Below, one piece after another: positions 24,055 to 34,390 of a stretch of DNA of 64,000 bases. The notes below the pieces were generated by a model. It was not told the origin of the DNA and did no database searches. It saw only the letters and a program-made list of their open reading frames with translations. Source of the stretch: Parapristionchus giblindavisi. Lineage: Eukaryota > Nematoda > Chromadorea > Rhabditida > Diplogasteridae. The first letter of the stretch is position 1; the number at the start of each line of letters is the position of its first letter. The stretch spans positions 186,001-250,000 of the forward strand of contig CALSFV010000270.1 in assembly GCA_943737045.1 (NCBI GenBank). The letters run 5' to 3'. Position numbers and translations under genes: made by a program.

Positions 24055-25457
24055 AAGAATACTTTTTCTCGAAAAAGAAAGTACTCTTCCAAACTGTATA
24101 CAATTATTATTCTTCATATTACCATTTGTTTAATAATTTACTCTTTGTAACAACTTAAAAAACCGTTCTAAATTTTAAAAAAATCCTTATATTAAAATAT
24201 GAAGACAAACAAAAGAGGGGAATTTGAAAACGATAGCAAAGATATAGAAACTAATTGAAGGGGAATCGAACCAGTGGGATTGAGGTGATGGTCAGATTTG
24301 CTGTCGATTGAAAATGTAGATTAAAAGGTTATTGCATCTATAATTTTAGAGAAAAATATTTTTGTATTCAGGGAGATGTGATCTAGAGTTCTACGTGGTT
24401 TAGTTAAGAACAAACTCGAGGATCTCCTTCTTTAAACAATTCTCCTTCGTCGAATGTTTGATGCACACCTCGATAGAATCTCAGGCAAAGAAAAAAAATT
24501 TTAAATTTGAAATTGTTAAATTTTGGATGCTTTTTCCGTGTAATTCATTTTATAATTCTCTAACAATCAGAATCCTTTATAATATTTCCGCTCTTTTTCG
24601 TGGGATGTTGACAATCTCCTTCTTGTAACTTCTGTGCACTGACTTATGTAAGGCTTCATGATTACGCCACGGACTCCTGCTACTATGTTTTTGCTCGTGA
24701 GGCGCGACGTCAAATTCCCGTGGCGTATTAGACGGCGTACCAGAAGTGAAAACAGACCGGAGCAGAAATAATAAAGAGTAGCTTTAGGACTAGGTCGGAC
24801 TCTGCCATTTTAGGTGGGCCAATATTTTGGTCTAACATTTTTGGGTGCCTAAAATTTGGCTACCAGACAAGCCCCACTTTTAAGTTGGGTCAATAATTTG
24901 GTGGGTGAGCCAATAATTTGGTTCGAAGTGGGGCTGTTATTTTGGTCTAAAATTTTAGCCCCACTTCGAACCAAATTATTGGCTCAACCACCAAATTATT
25001 GACTCAACTTTAAAAGTGGGGCTCGTCTGGTAGCTGAGTCAACTTTTACGATCCACCAAATTATTGGCCCCCCTAAAATTGCGGAGGATGAGAGATGAAT
25101 AATATCCGACTGGATCTTAACCATTTGCATGTATTGCCTATTCATTAGCGCTTGTCTCTCATATGCAAATGTTTATAGTCCATCCGGTTCTTATTCATCG
25201 GCGCTCATCCGACCTACATAGTACCCTTCACTCCGCTTGATCAATCTGCAACTACACAGTATCTTGCAAGGGATGTGAATAATGAAATTATACGTAGTTG
25301 TCTTATATTAGTCTCATATTTTATCAGAGATCACGTAAAATAATAAAAAAAAAGAGGAAACATGATTAATAATTAGTTGAGTTCAGATTGCGAGCAAATA
25401 TGCGAACGTTGTTACAATGATTTCGTGGCACTTTATTTTCGAGCAATAGTTATTCTT
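24055..25457. other. Intergenic, no gene seen
   Basis: Contains a 267-bp foldback (24810-25076) and an inverted match between about 22540-22760 and 24660-25345 (for example CCACGGGAATTTGACG at 22730 and its complement near 24715), showing that the locus has been duplicated in inverse. Confidence 0.6.
24810..25076. mobile_element. Small foldback element
   Basis: TTTTAGGTGGGCCAATATTT and its inverse near 25050-25076 bound nearly complete arms made of repeated (C)CAAATTATTGG(C) words. The loop at about 24945 is only about 20 bp. Confidence 0.75.
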
Positions 25458-26080
25458 TTATCCAATCTGTGATTTAATGTTCGAACATGCAAATCGAAGA
25501 GGCATTCCAGTATCCAATTGTGTATCACCAGCATACCAAAAACCGTCGGGCATGCAAACAAGTTCTTTCACACCGAAAGCTTGTAAAATATCAATATAAG
25601 TCTCGATTATAGAATACAATCTATCGGGACATGTGATGACTCCGTTTACTGGGTCAGGAAGGAAACAGTTTTCCGCATCTTCACGATCGCAATTTCCTTT
25701 AAAGGTGATGGGACAGGTTGATCCAGATGGTTTTGTAGTTCCTGAAAAATCGATAATTAGAATTGGTACAAGAAATTGAATAATGATTTGAATAAAAAAA
25801 TTTTTTTTTGAGAGGACATATATTTATTATATAATTTCTACCCGGTAAATGCTCATTAGCAAATAAAAAAAACTGCTAAGTTTCATTTCGTAAGATTCGG
25901 AGTCACCTAACGAGGCTTGCAGACAACACTCTTTTTAGTTGTGTGTTTTTAATGTTGAATTACGTTTTTTGATAATATCTTATTCACAAAAATACCTGGC
26001 AGTTCCGAGACAACCATCTTTGCGCATGCTTCTATATGAATCAGATGTAACGTCAATACGAAAAGGGAGATAAGAGTCAT
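25458..26080 (-). CDS. Family B gene 1: small secreted Cys-rich protein
   Basis: Exon 1 at 26080-25996 encodes the signal peptide MTLISLFVLTLHLIHIEACA and continues KMVVSELP. The donor follows CCA G. Exon 2 at 25741-25458 begins GA and encodes TCPITFKGNC, NCFLPDPVNG, CPDRLYSI, ELVCMPDGFWYAG and FACSNI, ending in TAA; total 122 aa. The correct frame in exon 1 is not the longest open one (which starts with MNGHAM): only the signal-peptide frame joins exon 2 in phase. Six cysteines in the mature module suggest disulfides. An E-box-like CACGTG lies 289 bp upstream. AATAAA lies just past the stop. Function unknown; homologous to the last module of gene 2. Confidence 0.85.
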
Positions 26081-26420
26081 TGAAATCACTGAGAGATATG
26101 AAGATCGGAGAGTATCTAATAGGCAGTTTGGAAATAATAATCGTGATAGTGTTGATTAAATGAAATAGGAGGAGCTTTTCACATATCGACATTGCATGCC
26201 CATTCATTTTTTTTATATTTCGTCAGCAGTTTTCATTGAAGCTGCTAATCCTTATTTCCTTATCCCTTTAGTTAGCTCCAAAACACCTGATCATTCAAGT
26301 TTCATTATGAGAGGTGTACCTCATATAGATTGAAACGAAAATAGGTGACCAAAGCTGAACATTAATCTCACGTGAACAGAGGGAGGTGGGAGAGGGAATG
26401 TTATTGATCTTTACGTCCAT
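26081..26420 (-). promoter_or_regulatory. Conserved promoter block with CACGTG (family B gene 1)
   Basis: Aligns with blocks upstream of the two other minus-strand family B genes. CACGTG sits at 26369-26374, and GGAGGAGCTTTTCACATAT lies nearer the start. Confidence 0.55.
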
Positions 26421-27152
26421 ACACGGAGAAAGGGTGTGAAATGAAACCATAGATGATAACACATATAAAGAATTATATAAAAGAGAAGAGTGTTAAATGC
26501 AACACACCACAGGTCTAGTGCAATGTGTATTACTCTGTGTATTGGGTGGTTTTTCATCGCTTTTGTTCAGTGTGTAGTCACGACACATGGTCATTATTTT
26601 GCGTTTGTCTCGGATGTGAGCGGTTCATCTAATAATTAATAATTTATCTACGCCCGAGGCGCAACGAGACATGTGATAATTTTAAGAGGAAAAGAACATA
26701 ATATTGTATTGATTCTCCAGATTGGGGGGGGGGGGGTTAAAAAGGATGTAAATCATGAATAATGGGGTGATTAGAAAGCTCTCGTTTGTCTTCTTCTCTC
26801 ACCGAATCAACATCAACAGCGTTAAAGGATCCGCTCCTAGGAGTATGTCTTTCATCAAGCAATTGCAGACGAAGTATTGAGTGAGGACTTCGTGGGACAC
26901 TATCTATTTTTTTCTGAATTCTGATTCATGATTCACTATTGGAAAGGATGAAGCGACTTTGATTCTGAAGATCGTCTTCAATAACTAATCAGAAGAAGAT
27001 GAACGAAGAATAGTTTAAGAGAGAAGTTCCCCTTGAATCTCAGTGCCTCAGTACGGCCAGACTAATCAGTCGTTTAGTGGCATTCATTCCCTCCCAATTG
27101 GTTCTGTGTTCGATAAAGGCCATTAAACAACAAAAAATACTTTATTTTTCTT
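26421..27152. other. Intergenic with repeat remnant
   Basis: No gene. About 26858-27125 is related to the 299-bp element at 15050-15348. A G-run of about 12 lies at 26726. Confidence 0.5.
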
Positions 27153-27761
27153 TTATCTTTTGTGCCCTTCATTATTCGAACATGCAAAAAGTATTTCACC
27201 CTTATCCAGTGGCATATCACCAGCATGCCAAAAACCGTCGGGCATGCACACAAGTTCATTTGCACCCCAAACTTCGAAAATATCAATAAATCTATTCAGT
27301 ATCGGATACAATCTATCGGGACATCTGATAACTCCATTTACTGGGTCGGGAAGGAAGCAGTTTTCCGTATCTTTCATATCGCAATTTCCACCAAAGGTGA
27401 TGGGGAAGGTGGGTTTTGAAGGTTCTGAAAGAATTAACGTAGGTTTGAGTTATTGATTACATAAATTAAAATAGTAAATAAAAATGTGCTGGCGTAACAC
27501 AACCTTCATAAACAAACTCCAAGGAAATACAAAATGTAATGCAAATCATGCAGATAGTCAGAAATAAGCCCACAGTCGAACGATTTGGGTATTTCATAAA
27601 TGAAGTGTTCAAAGGCGCATTTTTAAAAAAAATATTAATGTTGAAATTTTTTAATCTCTAAAATTTACAAAAATACCTGGCAGTTCCGAGACAGCCATCT
27701 TTGCGCATGCTTCGATATGAATCAGATGTAACGTCAATAAGAAAAGGGAGATAATAATCAT
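27153..27761 (-). CDS. Family B gene 2: small secreted Cys-rich protein
   Basis: Exon 1 (27761-27677) encodes MIIISLFLLTLHLIHIEACA then KMAVSELP; exon 2 (27424-27153) joins as G+AA and ends in TAA, giving 118 aa. The module has GGNCDMKDTENCFLPDPVNG, CPDRLYPILN, ELVCMPDGFWH and FACSN. The first cysteine of the module, present in all intact paralogues (TCPIT), is Phe here (TFPIT), leaving an odd number and possibly changing one disulfide. CACGTG lies 283 bp upstream at 28044-28049. Otherwise intact; function unknown. Confidence 0.85.
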
Positions 27762-28090
27762 TGATATCACTGAGAGGCATGATAATCGGAAAGTTTTTAA
27801 GGAGCGCTTTTAAATTATAAAAAAAGAAGTTGATCAACTGAAGTGGGAGGAGCTTTTCACATATCAACATTGCATGCCCATTCATTTTTTTATTTCGTCA
27901 GCAGTTTTCATTGAAGCTGCTAATCTGCATTTCCTTGTCACTTTAACTAGCTCCTAAACACCTGATCATTCAAGTTCCATTATGCACTGCGTTCCTCATA
28001 TAGATAGAAACGAAAATAGGTGACCAAAGCTGAACATTAATCTCACGTGAACAGGAGGAGGTGGTGGAGAGTGAACGCTGAGATGCTATT
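27762..28090 (-). promoter_or_regulatory. Conserved promoter block with CACGTG (family B gene 2)
   Basis: Alignable with 26081-26420 and 29968-30310. CACGTG at 28044-28049 is followed on the minus strand by AGATTAATGTTCAGCTTTGG. Confidence 0.55.
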
Positions 28091-28887
28091 GATCTTTGCG
28101 TCCATACACACAGAAAAAAGAGCAAATGAAGCTACAACTTAAAGAAGGAGACCCTTGAGTTGGCATGACTGACTCCCGCAACGATCAACATGGGATATAA
28201 TGTTAATATTGTATGGAAATTAGCGTAAGTGACAATGGGAAAGTGATAGAGTCAAGTATGCAAATCGGATAGGTACTCTCTACTTGCTTGAAAAGTTGTA
28301 CTTTCAATGATCATAACAAGCTTCAAACATATCATCACGCAATATGAAATATGTCGCTCGGTTCGTGTGATAAATCTCTATCAGTCTACCCGAACAGTCT
28401 TGTTACGAAAAAAACTCGAGGGTCTCCATCTTTAAAGAATAAGATCTATAAAGAGTTAAATACTAGAAAAAAGTGTTAAATATAGCACACCATAGGTCTA
28501 GTGCAATGTGTATTACTCTGTGTAATAGGTGTTGTTTCAATTTTTTTCTCTGTGTAGCCACGGGACATGGTCATTATTTTGCGTTTGTCTCGGTTCTGAC
28601 CGGTTCATCTATCGTTTGTCTTCTTCTCTACCCGAATAAACATCAACAACGTAAAAGGATTCCCTCCTAGAAGAGTCTAATCAATGCGTCTTTGATTCGG
28701 AAGAATGCCTTCAATAGCATATCAGATGAAAATGAACGAAGAATTGTTTAAGATAGAAGTACCCCTTAAATGGGATCTCAGTACGCCCAAACTATTCATG
28801 TCAGTCGTTTATTGGCATTCATTCCCTCCCAATTGTTTCTGTGCTCGATAAATGTCATTTAACAATACAACATACTTTATTTTTCTT
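28091..28887. other. Intergenic, family B genes 2 and 3
   Basis: No gene supported. About 28680-28862 is related to part of the 299-bp element at 15050. The 28470-28640 segment resembles 26490-26640. Confidence 0.45.
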
Positions 28888-29967
28888 TTATCCATTGTGC
28901 CCTTCAATATTCGAACATGCGAAGTATGTCACACCCTTATCCAGTGGCATATCACCAGCATACCAAAAACCATCGGGCATACACACAAGTTCTTTTGCAC
29001 CCCAAACTTCGAAAATATCAATATAACCACTGAGTATCGAATATAATCTATCGGGACATCTGATAACTCCATTTACTGGTTCTGGAAGGAAACAGTTTTC
29101 CGTATCTTCAGGATCGCAATTTCCGCTAAAGGTGATGGGACAGGTTGGTGGTTTTGAAGGTTCTGAAAGAAGCGACAATTAGAAGTAGGTTTGTGTTATT
29201 AGTTTAATAATTTAAAATTATGCTAAGCATAAGTCCTCGAATAATTGAATTGGCGAAAAGTGAAATTCGACTTACAATTAGTATCATTTACGTTTTTTCA
29301 CATACTTTTTAAACTCAGAATAATACCTATGCGGTGTTCAAATTGTTTTAGATAGTTGATTTAGTTAGAGGTTGGCCTTATTTGTCAGAGGAAGCTTGAA
29401 CTAGGCTAAATTCCCACATCCTTCATAAACAAACTGCAAGGAAATGCACAATGTAATGTTTATCATAGACAGTCAAAAATAAGGCCATAGTCGAACGATT
29501 TGGGTACGTTATTGACGGACTAATATGTCGCTACATTTATGTACGTGTCTCCACTGTGTGTAACATTACATTTTGTTAACGTTACAAAGCACTAGAGCTA
29601 CATTTCGCTTACATACACGTCCACATAAATTTTAGTGAGTGCTGCATCCCAAGTGGAAAACCCTGAATGTCAATGGGCATACGGTAAGGAGCTATCATAA
29701 CCATCTATCAATAGTGGTTGACTACCGTTATCATTTATGTACAGTTGTTTTATGGACTACGACAAAATTGTTCAAAACCCTGTAGTCATGAAACAGAAGT
29801 CATCCCAAAGTCAGACGTTCGAAACCCGCTTCGACCAAAATCTTTTGCCGATTTTTTAATCTCTCATTATTTACAAAAATACCTGGCAGTTCCGAGACAA
29901 CCATCTTTGCACATGCTTCGATATGAATCAGATGAAACGTCAATACGAAAAGGGAGATAAGAATCAT
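28888..29967 (-). CDS. Family B gene 3: small secreted Cys-rich protein
   Basis: Exon 1 (29967-29883) encodes MILISLFVLTFHLIHIEACA then KMVVSELP; exon 2 (29162-28888) joins G+AA and ends in TAA, giving 119 aa. The module is TCPITFSGNC, NCFLPEPVNG, CPDRLYSILS, ELVCMPDGFWYAG, FACSN. The intron is 720 bp against about 250 bp in its two neighbours. CACGTG lies 285 bp upstream. Reading frame and splice sites are intact. The three genes are tandem in one orientation, so local duplication is likely. Function unknown. Confidence 0.85.
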
Positions 29968-30310
29968 TGATATCACTGAGAGATATGAAGATCGGAAAGT
30001 TTTTAAGGGACTCTTGGAAATTATAAAAAAAAAAGTTGATCAACTGAAGTGGGAGGAGATTTTCACATATCAACATTGCATGCCCATTCATTTTTTTTTA
30101 TTTCGTGAGCAGTTTCCATTGAAGCTGCTAATCTGCATTTCCTTGTCACTTTAACTAGCTCCAAAACACCTGATCATTCAAGTTTCATTATGCACTATGT
30201 ACCTAATATAGAGAGAAACGAAAATAGGTGAGCAAAGCTGAACGTTTATCTCACGTGAACAGGAGGAGGTGGTGGAGAGTGAACGCTGAGATGCTATTGA
30301 TCTTTACGAT
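29968..30310 (-). promoter_or_regulatory. Conserved promoter block with CACGTG (family B gene 3)
   Basis: CACGTG at 30252-30257 is 285 bp before the ATG, nearly the same spacing as in the other two minus-strand genes (283 and 289). Confidence 0.55.
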
Positions 30311-30925
30311 ATACACACAAAAAAAGAGCAAAATGAAATTAAAGCTTAAAGAATAACATCTATACAGAGTTAAGTACAATACGAAAAGTGTTAAATGTAA
30401 AACATCACTGGTCTTACGCAATGTGTCTTAACTTTGTGTATTGGGTGGTGTTTAACGCTTTTTTCTTAGTGTAGGTAGTCATGGCATTATTTCTTTTACT
30501 TTCAATATGCATTTTTGCGATCACTGAGTCCTGCCGTGCAGTTGTCAATACAATTCTATGTATACATCTTATCAGTAGACAGAGGAGAAAGTCAGGGATA
30601 AGGAGACTAGGCTCACAATTTGTAATCCTTTCATCTCTGACAATGAAACATACAAAACAGAGACAAACAGTACAGACGTGCCTTATCACGGAATGAAATG
30701 ACTCATTTTATAATAAAGACATTGTTCAATAGATTATTAGGAAATTTAAAAAGATCTTGAATTGATCAATCCCTGCTTCCGGTCCTCCCTCGTTTATTTC
30801 ATCAACATAATACAAGGATAAACAATTGAGGCCTGTGGAATGTCTAGAAGTGTGCTTCCACATGTCTATTGACCGTATAAAATATACTTGTTTATTTGGT
30901 ACGAGAGTAGCCAACCACTCCCATA

Positions 30926-31150
30926 AGAGACTTTCTTGTTTTGCATGGTTCAGAAACTATGCCGATCTCTTTTATATATAATATAGCGCGCGGCGAAGGT
31001 CAGCCGGGTTAGAGAGAGGCAGCGGAGAGACAATCGAGAGGCGGGGCGAGATGTAGAAGGCTACATCTCGATCGCCTCTCGATTATGACTTCCGCTCGTT
31101 AGCACCATTTGTCATCTTCTTATGCAAGTACATTTTATACGCACAATAAT
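30926..31150 (+). repeat. Dispersed repeat R, copy 5 (longest)
   Basis: About 225 bp matching the inverse of 1506-1735, ending CTTATGCAAGTACATTTTATA and ACGCACAATAAT. Confidence 0.6.
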
Positions 31151-32414
31151 AGGCCTCATAAACGATGGTGGAAAGCTTTCGTGGGTTTTATCCATTCATC
31201 ATCAAATATGAGTTCTACGATGTTTTTGAATATATCTCACAGAGATTGTCAAACTTTTCAACTTTTCCCAACAAAACACTTCAGAATCTTCCAATCGTAT
31301 CAAATTTTTTAACATCTACCCCAATAGCATGACAAAACTGTAAAAAAACAGTTTTTTTAAACATGGCTAATTGTAAGAAAGTATACTTCCAGTATACTTC
31401 CTCCATTTGCTTAGCATTATTGTTTTATACACGTTTACCTTGTGGTGAATAATATAAGTATGCAAAAAGTGGTAAAATTTTTGGCATTGGCAAATTGTCA
31501 CAAATTGTCTCAAATGCTTCACTTTTTTTCGTTTTGACGGTATTTCCTAAGATCTACATTGAACTTTACAAAAACTTTTAGAAAATGATTTAATAGTAAA
31601 ATTCCCGACCTTAAAATCACCAACTTATAAAATTTCATAGGTTCATAGCTTTTTATATCCTGTGTTATGAGCGATTCACTTTCCTTCACTCTCCCCCTGT
31701 TTCTCGCTTTTTTCCCTCTCTCTCCTTATTACTTTCTTTCCTTCTCCCCCTCCATCTCTCTTTCCCCTCAGCATAAGCAAGTGGGTTGAAACTATGACGC
31801 AAATTAAACTGTGTCCGCTTCTTGGTCGGGACAGATCTCGTACAGTGGGTCAGATTTGAGTAAACGTTGTCTTAATGAACACTATGTGAGCCTCAGAAAT
31901 ATTCATCCTTGGGTTGTTTTAGGCGATCTCACGAGTTAAGGAAGGTCTCGTCTACCTCCGATAGATTCACAAACACGAAGAAATTCTCAACAAAAAACTG
32001 CTGAGTTTCTGCACGTTAATCAACAACACACACCCCAACGCGACCAGGCACAATGCAGCCGATAACGAGCACCGTAGCTTGTAATAAATATATATACTCG
32101 TAGCAGATAAATACTCGTCTCTTCGATTGTAATCAAGTTCATAAATATTATTTGTCCGGGTAACATAAGCGACCAACTGCCGATCTTATTTCACATCATT
32201 TTTCTCATGACTTGATTTCGTACCAAACTTTTCAATATCGATTTTAATTCAGCCTCCAAAAGGGAAATCAATGTGAATATGACTTCTTGCTTGAAAGGCC
32301 CATAAAATAGATGTAGCTATTGGAAACGCATCGTCTGTTTCAGTCCCATTCATCCCAAAGAGCTCTTTATCCATCTTCAAGCTCTTCAATCTCATCTTCA
32401 TCCTCCCTACAGTA
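31151..32414. other. Intergenic, no gene seen
   Basis: A pyrimidine-rich stretch (about 31680-31760) is the only notable feature. Short open frames here show no recognisable family. Confidence 0.5.
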
Positions 32415-33679
32415 ATGATGTCCACCGTATTCTTCTTCATGAAGATGGTAAGTAAATATTGTTCCTTGTTTCTTTGTTTATCTACCAATATTTAAGATCA
32501 TGATGACCACGGCAGTCCAATACTGCTATGAAGAGCTCGTGGATGGACACGTCAGAGAAGTGGTGGAAATAACACTCAATACAAACTTCAACGAATGCAT
32601 GAAATCATGTTCTGAGAAGGTATTGAATGACGGTTTTTGCTATTTCAAATATTTTGGGATTTCAAAATCGGAATTTCGTTGTCAAATATGTAGGCACTAT
32701 GTGATTGTTATTCAGGTTGATTGCCTCGCCTTCGTACATTCAAAGGATAAGGCAAAGTGTGGACTATTGGGAAGTCCAGTCCCCGAGATGTGCAATAAAC
32801 AAACTTTTGTACACATCAAATTTCAATGCACGACATCAATATCGTCCACGACAAGCACTCCCATTGTGAAATCTACATCATCCACAACCCTACCAACTAC
32901 CACAACTAAACCCGTCAAGACTACTTCGACTACGACAATAGCACCAAGTACATATTATTACTTGCCTTACGAAATGTTTCTTAACAAGCAACTTTAGTGA
33001 CAGAGTACAAAATGTGAGGTTTCATAGTGAGCGAACGTACTGTACAACTAACACGAGTATCTGTAAATAACATTACCTCTCAAGCTCTCTTTCATTGGTA
33101 CAGACAAAGAAAAAAGTGGACTCCACAGATTACAACAACTATGAAGTGTTATATTTATTAACTTTTTGTGTTATTTATTATGTTTAATAGAAAAAAATGA
33201 TGAATATAACACTGTACAAGTCTTGCGTACTGTGGAGTGCACTTTTTCCTCTCTGTGTAGATTATATAGGGAATATTATTTCATTCAGGCTGTACAAGTT
33301 GTACGGAGCTGAAGAAAACCACAGATTGTCCAAAGGGATACACGTGCAAAGTAGAATCGATTTATCAAGACACCGATGCCCTCATTGGCTGCGTGATGTA
33401 CAGATCGACATCCGAATTTGTGCTGGTGAGTATTTTCAATTATGACATTAATTTAGGATTGTATAGCATAGTATAACTTTTTTTACAATCAGTTGTAGAA
33501 TAAAGTGAAGTACTGATATTATAAATTAAATTTCACAGATTAAATGTGGCACTAAATGGCTGACTGGAAATTCGGCAGCATCTTGTGCAAAAGATGGTTC
33601 ATATCGTTATGGCACGGAGACATTATCGTATGATTGCGAGATAACCGCAGGATCAGAGATTAAAAGATTTGGTAAATAG
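32415..33679 (+). CDS. PAN-like domain + Thr-rich linker + Cys-module protein
   Basis: Exons 32415-32447, 32497-32619, 32716-32947, 33289-33425 and 33539-33679 join in phase to 666 nt, 221 aa. The start gives a hydrophobic leader (MMSTVFFFMKMIMMTTAV). Residues about 20-85 look like a PAN/Apple domain: NECMKSCSEK joins VDCLAFVHSKDKAKCGL exactly across intron 2, which is 96 bp and happens to stay open. A Ser/Thr-rich linker (about 95-128, likely O-glycosylated) follows. A Cys module (SCTSC, DCPKGYTC, VLIKCGTKWLTG) then ends at TAG. IKCGTKW echoes VKCxGTKW in family A. PAN domains bind protein or carbohydrate outside cells; the specific role is unknown. Joining exon 3 to exon 4 relies on phase (A + GC = Ser); an alternative is a stop at 32997 without splicing. 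Confidence 0.7.
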
Positions 33680-33895
33680 AATCGTGACTTAGGCTAGCTT
33701 GCCTGATGGCTTAATCGTTTCTGAATCCTTCTTTTGGCATATAAGGGACAATTTTATCTTGAGAAATTAATCGTTCATATGTCATGTTGTGCAATCAATC
33801 GATAAAGGATATTTATGTTATTAAACGAACGTCGTACAGTAGAAAATAATACACTCGAATAGGTCAATATCATAATTCACAGACCATTCACAAAT

Positions 33896-34111
33896 GTGGT
33901 GTTAAAATCTTGGAAAAGTAGATGGAAAAGTGCAAAGTAGTGTTAATTTTGTGATTGTAAAAGTGGTTAGAAAAGTAGTAATCCAAAGGGTTTGTATTGT
34001 AAAAGTTTGTCAATTATGAAGCTATGCTACTTTTCCAACTACTTTTCCAATCACAAAATTAACACTACTTTTCACTTACTCATCTACTTTTCCAAGATTT
34101 TAACACCACAT
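33896..34111. mobile_element. Short foldback (~215 bp)
   Basis: GTGGTGTTAAAATCTTGGAA at 33896 is the inverse of the segment ending at 34110. The arms also share AGTGTTAATTTTGTGATTG. Confidence 0.75.
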
Positions 34112-34202
34112 AAGGAAATGCGAAAAAAGTCAGTTTAGAATCAAGCAATGATGCATGTTCCCATTTATTTTATTCTATTTGATGCGATTTATCATTTTAA
34201 TT

Positions 34203-34323
34203 TTAAAGCCACACCCCAAGCTAATTTGAATCTCTCCGCTCTGGCCACACTCTCTCGCTTTCTTTATCTACGAGAGAGTATTGCCAATGCGGAGGGTAAA
34301 ATTAGCATGGTGTAGTCCTTTAA
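34203..34323. mobile_element. TTAA MITE, copy 2
   Basis: Same interior as 13190-13310 (CTCTCTCGCTTTCTTT, ACGAGAGAGTATTGCCAATG) with TTAA at both ends. Its right TIR is more decayed (GTGTAGTCCTTTAA). Confidence 0.8.
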
Positions 34324-34390
34324 GAGTTTAGTTATTGAAGTCCCGCGAATTTTCATGCAAATCTCTAGTATCTCTTTTATGCAAGTGTCT

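Larger units (their letters stand above)
33680..34390. other. Intergenic with two small inverted-repeat elements
   Basis: No gene. Holds the short foldback 33896-34111 and a TTAA MITE at 34203-34323. Confidence 0.6.

Noticed and set aside
25980..26207. MNGHAM... ORF (75 codons; similar ones at 27658 and 29867)
   Set aside because: Overlaps the family B signal exon in another frame and cannot be spliced in phase to exon 2. The signal-peptide frame can.
30481..30696. 71-codon ORF beginning MALFLLLSICIFAITES
   Set aside because: The start looks like a signal peptide, but no homologue, splice partner or conserved flank was seen, and the rest is basic and low in cysteine. Left as a possible but unsupported small gene.
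32249..32488. 79-codon minus-strand ORF
   Set aside because: Antisense to exon 1 and the upstream region of the PAN-like gene; no motif.
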